A stretch of 5,250 bases of DNA from Bacteroidales bacterium. GTDB lineage: Bacteria; Bacteroidota; Bacteroidia; Bacteroidales; FEN-979. The DNA lies in contig JAFGNY010000233.1 of assembly GCA_016926765.1 (NCBI GenBank), forward strand, positions 1 to 5,250. Direction: 5' to 3'. A program made the translations under genes and the position numbers. The notes beneath the pieces were generated by a model, which saw nothing but the letters and a program-made list of their open reading frames with translations, had not been told where the DNA came from and searched no databases. Below are positions 1-5,250 of this stretch, piece by piece; the stretch's first letter is position 1, and each line of letters opens with the position of its first letter.

Positions 1-1686
1 GTGGCGCTCACGTTATCTCCGATGATGTGTTCCCGCCTGCTGACGCGTCAACGTCATCTGAGAACCAACTGGCTGATGGAGAAGACAGAACCATTTTTTC
101 TTGACCTCAACCACTGGTACCGCTACTCGCTCCATTGGTTCATCAGCCACCGCTGGCTTGTCTTTCCTGTTTTCGGGGTCGTCCTGTTTTTGATTTTTTT
201 CCTCGGACGGTCACTTCATACCGAGCTCTCTCCTTTTGAAGACAGGTCAAATATCCGGATTCCCACCCTGGCGCCGGAAGGATCGACTTATGAGTTCACG
301 AAATATTACATGGACAGGCTTGACAGGTATTTAACCGATTCGATTCCAGAGATATCCACCTGCTTTTATCTGATCGCTCCCAGTCTGGGAGGTATTGACA
401 ACCCCAATAAGGCGATGCAGCTCGTTTACCTGAAAGACCCCGATCAACGCCAGAGAACACAGCAGCAGATCTATTCCATGATCTCACGGGATATCCCGAA
501 GATCACCGGCATCCGTTCGTTCCCCTTCCAGCCCCCTACTATCGGAAGCAGGTTCAGCGGTCTGCCTCTGCAATATGTGATTCTGGCTCCTTCGCTCGAC
601 AGCCTGGTGAGTCTGTTGCCCCGTTTTCTTGAAAAAGCACGGGAGATCCCTTTCCTCCGGCTTGTGGACGCCGATCTGAAAGTGAACAAACCCGAACTCC
701 GTATTACGATTGATCGTGAACGGGCAGCTGAACTGGACCTCTCGGTTGAAGATATCGCCTCCACCCTCAACCTGACCATGAGTGGCGACCGCTATGGGTA
801 TTTCATCATGGGAGGGCACCAGTATGAGATCATCGGACATGTGATACGGGCCGACAGGGACCGGCCGGAGTCTCTTTATGCGTTGTATATCCGGAACCGG
901 ACGGGTGACATGATCCCGCTGGAAAATTTGGTTCATATTGAAGAGAACATCAACCCTGCCTCCATCTTCTCCTTCAACAGGTATATCTCCGCCACCATTT
1001 CGGCCGGACTGGCTTCAGGGTATACTCTGGGCGATGGGATCAACGCTCTGGATGAGGTGGCGAAGGAGACATTACCTCCGGGATTCAGTACGGCGCTGAC
1101 GGGGCAGGCGAGGGATTTCAGAGAGAGTTCTTCCAGCCTTTGGTTTGTTTTCGGGCTCGCTCTGGTGCTGATCTTTTTGGTTCTTGCCGGCCAGTTTGAA
1201 AGTTTCATCGATCCCTTTATCATCATGCTGACGGTTCCGCTCGCTATGGCCGGGGCTCTGATATCCCTCTGGTATTTTGATCAGACGTTGAACATCTTCA
1301 GTGAGATCGGAATCATCATGCTCATCGGATTAGTTACAAAGAATGGCATTCTTATCGTGGAATTTGCCAACCAGCGGAAACAAACCGGACTCGACAAACG
1401 GGAGGCAGTACAGCGGGCAGCCGTCTCCCGGCTCCGGCCCATCCTGATGACCTCCTCGGCCATGATCCTCGGGATCCTTCCGATCGCCCTGAACCTGGGC
1501 GCTTCGGCAGAAAGCCGGCAGTCGCTGGGAATTGCGGTAGTCGGAGGGTTGATCTTTTCCACCTTCCTCACCCTGTACATCGTGCCGGCCATCTACTCCT
1601 ACCTCTCCAGAAACCGTTCAGGTAACGTGGATTACACGGAGCTGACGATAGATAAAGCCATCACATTCACACAAGATATCAGCTGA
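1..1686 (+). CDS. RND-family efflux permease (AcrB/HAE1-like), C-terminal half; 5' end outside window
   Basis: This is the proton-driven inner-membrane pump of a tripartite efflux system. 561 residues are visible. The GTG at base 1 is an internal valine codon, not a start: the first residues (ALTLSP, then CSRLL) match the end of TM6 in AcrB-like pumps, so roughly 480 residues are missing upstream, given a usual length near 1050. In order: a short linker; TM7 (about 50-70); the second periplasmic porter/docking region (about 71-375), opening with the family-typical ELSPFEDRS and P-x-G-S; TM8 (378-396); TM9 (402-424); TM10 (432-455) with IGLVTKNGILIVEFANQ; TM11 (about 480-500) after RLRPILMTSSA; TM12 (508-534); and a polar tail of about 27 residues. 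K447 in TKN corresponds to the proton-relay lysine K940 of AcrB; the partner TM4 aspartates would be upstream. The stop lies one base before the TolC-like gene, indicating one operon. The family call is firm. The substrate (drug, bile salt, solvent or other) cannot be read, and a metal pump of the CusA type seems less likely from the motifs. Confidence 0.95.
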   Translation: MALTLSPMMCSRLLTRQRHLRTNWLMEKTEPFFLDLNHWYRYSLHWFISHRWLVFPVFGVVLFLIFFLGRSLHTELSPFEDRSNIRIPTLAPEGSTYEFTKYYMDRLDRYLTDSIPEISTCFYLIAPSLGGIDNPNKAMQLVYLKDPDQRQRTQQQIYSMISRDIPKITGIRSFPFQPPTIGSRFSGLPLQYVILAPSLDSLVSLLPRFLEKAREIPFLRLVDADLKVNKPELRITIDRERAAELDLSVEDIASTLNLTMSGDRYGYFIMGGHQYEIIGHVIRADRDRPESLYALYIRNRTGDMIPLENLVHIEENINPASIFSFNRYISATISAGLASGYTLGDGINALDEVAKETLPPGFSTALTGQARDFRESSSSLWFVFGLALVLIFLVLAGQFESFIDPFIIMLTVPLAMAGALISLWYFDQTLNIFSEIGIIMLIGLVTKNGILIVEFANQRKQTGLDKREAVQRAAVSRLRPILMTSSAMILGILPIALNLGASAESRQSLGIAVVGGLIFSTFLTLYIVPAIYSYLSRNRSGNVDYTELTIDKAITFTQDIS

Positions 1687-1690
1687 TATG
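1684..1690 (+). other. Stop-start junction of the efflux operon (TGA-T-ATG), no Shine-Dalgarno
   Basis: The permease stop TGA (1684-1686) and the ATG of the TolC-like gene (1688-1690) are separated by one base. The preceding 20 bases are A/C/T-rich and contain no AGGAGG-like element. The only purine run (AGGGGAAAA) lies just after the ATG. Such tight spacing suggests co-transcription and translational coupling. Absence of a Shine-Dalgarno is common in Bacteroidota. The coupling is inferred, not shown. Confidence 0.6.
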
Positions 1691-2995
1691 AGGGGAAAAC
1701 TGATTACCGGATGGATTCTTGCCCTGCTGGTCCAGTCCCTCCAGGCGCAGGAGATCATGACCCTTGACCGGGCTATCGCCGAAGGACTGAATGCCAATTG
1801 GGGGATCCAGATCGCACGGAACGACTTGCAGATTGCCCGCAACGACGCCTCTCCCGGCAACGCCGGGTTCCTGCCTTCTGTGGATGTTTCCGGAGCGTAT
1901 ATCTATTCACTCAGCGATGCCAGCGTGGAGATGATCACAGGCCAGCAATTGGAAAATTCCAGAGCTTCTGGCGATTTGATCACCGGTGGTATCAACCTGA
2001 ACTGGACTCTTTTCGACGGATGCAATATGTTCATCCGGTACGATAAACTGAAAACGATGGAGGAGATGGGATCACTGGAACTGAAAATTGCAGTGGAAAA
2101 TACGACAGCCGCTATCACGGTAGCATTCTACAATATCATCCGTCAGGCGGCCGAAACAGGAATCCTCCGCGAACAGGTCGAGATCTCGACCTATCGGCTG
2201 GAACTTGCCCAAACGATGTATGAAACCGGAAGCGGTTCAGAGATGGAGTGGCTCAAAGCCCGGGTGGAACGAAACGCCGATCTGGCTGCCCTGGCCGATC
2301 AGCAAACCAGGTATACCAACTCCAAGACCTATCTGAATCAACTTCTGGCCCGCGATATCAATACCCCGTTTGAGGTAACCGATTCCATTGTACTTGCCGA
2401 CACGCTGGTGTACGATTCGGTTCAGCGGAACATGATCACTTCCAACCACGAGTTGCTGCTCGCCGGAAAAGAGATGGAAACGGCCGCACTGGATATCAAA
2501 AGCGCCCGGGCACAACAGTTTCCCGAGATCGACTTTCTGGCCGGATTGAATTACTACCGGAATGAATCCGAGGCATCTATGATGAAGTACAACAGGCAAT
2601 TTGGCCCATCCGTCGGAGTGACAGCACGGATCGATTTGTTTGACGGACTGAACCTGAACCGGCTGAAAAAGGATGCCAGGATCACTTACCTGAACAGGGA
2701 ATTCGAGAGGAAACGGCTGGAGCTGAAATTAGAAGCCTGGCTCACCAGGGTCTATAATGAATATATGAACCAGTTGCAATTGGTAGGGTTTGAAACGGAA
2801 AACCTGACCCTGGCCACGCGTAATATGGATATTGCCATGGAAAGCTATTCTGTTGGAGCTATCTCTTCCCTGCAACTGCGGGAGATCCAGAAAAACCTTC
2901 TCGATGCCCGTGTCAGGCTCCTTACTGCACGGTTTGAGACCAAAACAAGGGAAACGGAACTCCTGCTGCTGACGGGAAAGCTGGCGATAGAATGA
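1688..2995 (+). CDS. TolC-family outer-membrane efflux protein
   Basis: This 435-residue protein is predicted to form the trimeric outer-membrane and periplasmic duct of the efflux system whose pump is encoded just upstream. The start is supported by a good Sec signal peptide: MRGK, a hydrophobic stretch to about residue 17, then LQA before QE (cleavage after about residue 20). No cysteine follows the cleavage site, so it is not a lipoprotein, unlike OprM-type channels. The mature part shows the twofold repeat of the family. Each half has a helix-forming stretch leading to a proline turn into a beta strand (FLPSVDVSGAYIYS at 61-74; QFPEIDFLAGLNYY at 277-290) and then an LFDG motif (108-111 and 317-320). 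Long charged, alanine- and leucine-rich helices lie at about 122-220 and 322-430. Length is usual for the family (about 420-490). It ends at a TGA followed directly by a hairpin, so it is probably the last gene of the operon. The family is clear; the substrate is set by the pump and is unknown. Confidence 0.93.
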   Translation: MRGKLITGWILALLVQSLQAQEIMTLDRAIAEGLNANWGIQIARNDLQIARNDASPGNAGFLPSVDVSGAYIYSLSDASVEMITGQQLENSRASGDLITGGINLNWTLFDGCNMFIRYDKLKTMEEMGSLELKIAVENTTAAITVAFYNIIRQAAETGILREQVEISTYRLELAQTMYETGSGSEMEWLKARVERNADLAALADQQTRYTNSKTYLNQLLARDINTPFEVTDSIVLADTLVYDSVQRNMITSNHELLLAGKEMETAALDIKSARAQQFPEIDFLAGLNYYRNESEASMMKYNRQFGPSVGVTARIDLFDGLNLNRLKKDARITYLNREFERKRLELKLEAWLTRVYNEYMNQLQLVGFETENLTLATRNMDIAMESYSVGAISSLQLREIQKNLLDARVRLLTARFETKTRETELLLLTGKLAIE

Positions 2996-3046
2996 TACCC
3001 CGGGGTTGTCTCAAAACACCGAGACAACCCCAGCCGGGGGTGGGTA
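2996..3046. terminator. Hairpin between convergent genes, probable (bidirectional) terminator
   Basis: The 51-base gap contains a perfect 11-bp inverted repeat: GGGGTTGTCTC at 3002-3012 and GAGACAACCCC at 3021-3031, with an 8-base loop (AAAACACC). An outer arm may extend the stem: TACCC at 2996-3000 can pair with GGGTA at 3042-3046, leaving a bulge on the 3' side, or ACCCC at 2997-3001 with GGGGT at 3037-3041. The stem is symmetrical, so it would fold in transcripts from either side. It lacks a T-tract on both strands, so it is not a canonical intrinsic terminator. It may stop polymerase less efficiently, need a factor, or mainly protect mRNA 3' ends. Its position exactly between two converging stop codons favours a termination or 3'-end role. 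Confidence 0.65.
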
Positions 3047-5250
3047 CTAAAACCTTGCCCTGAGCGCCAGAACGAAATTCCTCCCCGAGCCTGCAATCCC
3101 TGAACTGTAAGGACGATATCGCTGATCGGTGATGTTTTCCACTCCCGCACTGACCGAGAAATTACCGGTGATCTGGTACAATGCTTTGATATTTAGAGTG
3201 TACCAGGAAGGAGAATAGGGATTTCCGTCGGCATCTTTTGCATAGAGGTAGTCTTTGCCACGTTCTTCCTCAGCCAGGTTTGCATAGCTGATCTCTCCAT
3301 TGTAAATCCCGTAAAGATCCAACTCCAGTTTTCCCGAACTGAAAGTGATATGGGACACACCAAACCAGGGAGCAGCATGACGAAGCGGACTTTTTGTTCC
3401 GTCATCCAGTTCCTCTTCCCCTTTCTGGTAATTGAACTGGGAGGTAAATCCAAATCCGGCCGGTAATTTGATTTCCAGCCCGGCCTGGATGCCATACACC
3501 GTCGCAAAAGCGGCATTCTGTATAGCCTGAATCCGGCTCATCTCGCCGTTGTAGAGAATGCTGTCGAGACCGTTCATCGTATAATTCCGGCGCACCATCG
3601 CCTGATCCAGGTAGGTAAAATAGCCGGTCAGATCAATCTTGACCATATCCCCGAACACCTTTGCAACCCCTAGTTCTGCGTTGTAGGCATATTCGGGTTT
3701 CAGGTCAGGATTTGGAACGACAACCGATCCGGGTTCCGAGTCAAAGATTTTCCCGAGATCATCCACGTTAGGAGCACGGTAACCGGTTGAAATGTTCATG
3801 ATCAGTGACCACTTCTCTGCAGGATTGTAAACAAATCCGAGGTTTCCTGTAAGAGCTCCGTTCTTTACATTCGCTTCCGAAAAGGGAAGAGGGTAAAATG
3901 GGAGGTTGTTGCTGAAGTCGGCGTTCATGGTGAAATAGTTGTACCGCCCACCGGCCTGCAAGAGAAATTTGGGCGTAATCCGGAAAAGGTAACTCAGGTA
4001 GGCGGCATAGGAGGCCCAGGTGGACTGCGGGTACCGCGAGGGGCCTGCCGCCACATTTCCGGTAGTGATATCTTCATCGGTTCCCGACGATTTCACATCA
4101 TCCCAAACGATTTCCAGCCCATAATAGAAGGTGTGGCGGGTGCCAAGGTTTCTGACAAAGTCTGCGTTGGCGGAATAGGCATTAACTTTTTCCACACGGT
4201 GGTAACGGGTGCTTTTCTGAAAATCCCGGTCGGTACGGCTTTCGCCAAAAAGTTGCCATGCCAGGCGCAGGGTCATCTGGTCGTAGATCACATTCGATGA
4301 GCTATTGGTGACAATGAGGTTATTCATCATCCACTCTTGCGGGCCATACTCCCACTCAGCGCTTCTGGGCAAATCATTTTTAGTCCGGATCAGCCGGTCG
4401 TAGCGGGAATAGCCGGAGGTGATCGAATAATGAAAACCATACTGAAACTCCCAATGTTCATTTGGCTTGAAGCTGATCTTCTGCATCAGGTTGATCTGGT
4501 TATACCCGGTGGGGTTTTGCACTTTCGGATCGTCGTTGGTCACCACAACGTCGGTTGAATCGATCCGCTCAACGTACCAGGGGCGCAAGTAATCGGAAGG
4601 TCCGTAACTGCCCATACTCAGGTTTCCATAATGATTACTGGAAACGCTGGTGATAAAGGCCCATTTTTTCCAGCCCACATTGACATCGAAATGACCTGTG
4701 ATCTCATTGTTCGCAGAAGAGTAACGGGCCAGCGCGTTTCCGGAAATGAGGGGTTTACCTGTGAGGGAGTACTGAGGGGTGAGGGTACGGAAACTCATCA
4801 CCCCTCCGATGGCGTCACTCCCGTAAATCAGGGAGACAGGTCCGAAGATCACTTCTGTATTTTCAAAGGAGAACGGATCCAGTGAGATGACATTCTGCAG
4901 GTTCCCGCTACGGAAGATGGCCGTATTCATCCGGATGCCATCTACAGTATAGAGCAGGCGGTTGGTGGCAAAACCACGGATCATCGGACTTCCTCCGCCC
5001 TGCTGGCTTTTCTGGATGAAGACCTCACCGCTGATATTCAGAAGGTCGGCGGTCGTCTGCGGATTTTCCAGAGCGACCTCTTTTGCAGTGATGGTCAGGA
5101 TTCTGGCCGGAATCTCCCGCTGATCCTGGTTCCATCGGGTAGCGGAAACCACCACCTGATTCAGGTTGATGGCGGTTTGATTCATCGTGATTGAAAAACC
5201 CGATGACTCTATCCCGGCGTAGCTGGTCTTAATGGTCTGGTATCCGATCA
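3047..5250 (-). CDS. TonB-dependent outer-membrane receptor, heme/hemoglobin-receptor-like; 5' end outside window
   Basis: This is an energy-coupled outer-membrane importer; 733 residues are visible. The frame stays open to the right edge. The ATG at 5183-5185 is probably internal: the upstream in-frame codons read IGYQTIKTSYAG then IESSGFSITM, running into LNQVVVSATR. That is the usual end of a carboxypeptidase-regulatory-like domain joined to a plug in Bacteroidota receptors. Counting from that Met, the plug spans about 10-135 with MIRGF (68-72), VDGIRMN (81-87) and YGSDAIGGVM (121-130). The beta-barrel spans about 145-712 and includes YRAP (469-472), NPDL (492-495), a late GRNF (701-704) and a terminal phenylalanine, the barrel-assembly signal. 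YRAP plus NPDL is typical of the HmuR/HemR branch. However, there is no histidine in the visible plug (first at 165) or between the two motifs, where heme receptors usually have one. Heme, another iron complex, cobalamin or another ligand all remain possible. The signal peptide, any TonB box and the promoter are off-window. It is convergent with the efflux operon and therefore separately transcribed. Confidence 0.93.
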   Translation of the reverse strand, partial: IGYQTIKTSYAGIESSGFSITMNQTAINLNQVVVSATRWNQDQREIPARILTITAKEVALENPQTTADLLNISGEVFIQKSQQGGGSPMIRGFATNRLLYTVDGIRMNTAIFRSGNLQNVISLDPFSFENTEVIFGPVSLIYGSDAIGGVMSFRTLTPQYSLTGKPLISGNALARYSSANNEITGHFDVNVGWKKWAFITSVSSNHYGNLSMGSYGPSDYLRPWYVERIDSTDVVVTNDDPKVQNPTGYNQINLMQKISFKPNEHWEFQYGFHYSITSGYSRYDRLIRTKNDLPRSAEWEYGPQEWMMNNLIVTNSSSNVIYDQMTLRLAWQLFGESRTDRDFQKSTRYHRVEKVNAYSANADFVRNLGTRHTFYYGLEIVWDDVKSSGTDEDITTGNVAAGPSRYPQSTWASYAAYLSYLFRITPKFLLQAGGRYNYFTMNADFSNNLPFYPLPFSEANVKNGALTGNLGFVYNPAEKWSLIMNISTGYRAPNVDDLGKIFDSEPGSVVVPNPDLKPEYAYNAELGVAKVFGDMVKIDLTGYFTYLDQAMVRRNYTMNGLDSILYNGEMSRIQAIQNAAFATVYGIQAGLEIKLPAGFGFTSQFNYQKGEEELDDGTKSPLRHAAPWFGVSHITFSSGKLELDLYGIYNGEISYANLAEEERGKDYLYAKDADGNPYSPSWYTLNIKALYQITGNFSVSAGVENITDQRYRPYSSGIAGSGRNFVLALRARF

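Noticed and set aside
1..3. GTG at the first base as a start codon for the permease
   Set aside because: The protein sequence from here matches the end of TM6 of a much longer pump. The frame is simply cut by the window edge.
484..936. 150-codon open frame on the minus strand inside the permease gene
   Set aside because: It is fully antisense to a conserved porter domain. Its translation shows no recognisable domain, signal or membrane pattern, so it is a chance shadow frame.
2237..2599. 120-codon minus-strand open frame inside the TolC-like gene
   Set aside because: It is antisense to a well-supported coding region with the family's internal repeat. No family resemblance or separate signals are seen.
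1855..2650. Possible duplication within the TolC-like gene (two P-strand plus LFDG units)
   Set aside because: This is the ancient structural repeat present in all TolC-family proteins, not a recent or unusual duplication.
2845..3150. Minus-strand open frame spanning the hairpin and both converging gene ends
   Set aside because: It overlaps the ends of two strong genes in other frames and crosses the hairpin. The translation is low-complexity, Ser/Arg-rich and unrecognisable.
4337..4885. Two plus-strand open frames (4337-4558 and 4631-4885) inside the receptor gene
   Set aside because: Both are antisense to conserved plug and barrel sequence, and neither shows a recognisable protein pattern.

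Overview
The window holds three protein-coding genes in a convergent layout and looks like ordinary chromosomal envelope and transport DNA from a member of the Bacteroidota. The phylum call is an inference. It rests on the right-hand gene, a TonB-dependent receptor whose visible N-terminus continues from what looks like a carboxypeptidase-regulatory-like domain (typical of Bacteroidota receptors), and on the lack of a Shine-Dalgarno sequence before the one start codon that can be judged. Base composition is moderate, and no region stands out as foreign.

Left part (1-2995, + strand): the C-terminal half of an RND-family inner-membrane efflux permease (the gene begins before base 1), followed after a single base by a complete TolC-family outer-membrane efflux protein. 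Together they form the 3' end of a tripartite efflux operon. The periplasmic adaptor subunit is not in the window and is most likely encoded upstream. The permease would take substrate from the periplasm or inner membrane and drive it out by proton exchange, and the TolC-like trimer would form the exit duct.

Middle (2996-3046): a 51-base convergent intergenic gap filled by a perfect 11-bp hairpin. It probably terminates transcription from one or both sides.

Right part (3047-5250, - strand): a TonB-dependent outer-membrane receptor with plug, barrel and terminal phenylalanine. It is open at the right edge, so its signal peptide and true start lie outside the window. It most resembles the heme/hemoglobin receptor branch (YRAP and NPDL motifs), but the histidines expected for heme binding are not visible, so its substrate is uncertain.

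I see no RNA genes, mobile elements, CRISPR arrays or long repeats, and no evidence of a novel system. Coding sequence fills about 99% of the window, and no gene-free stretch exceeds 51 bases.
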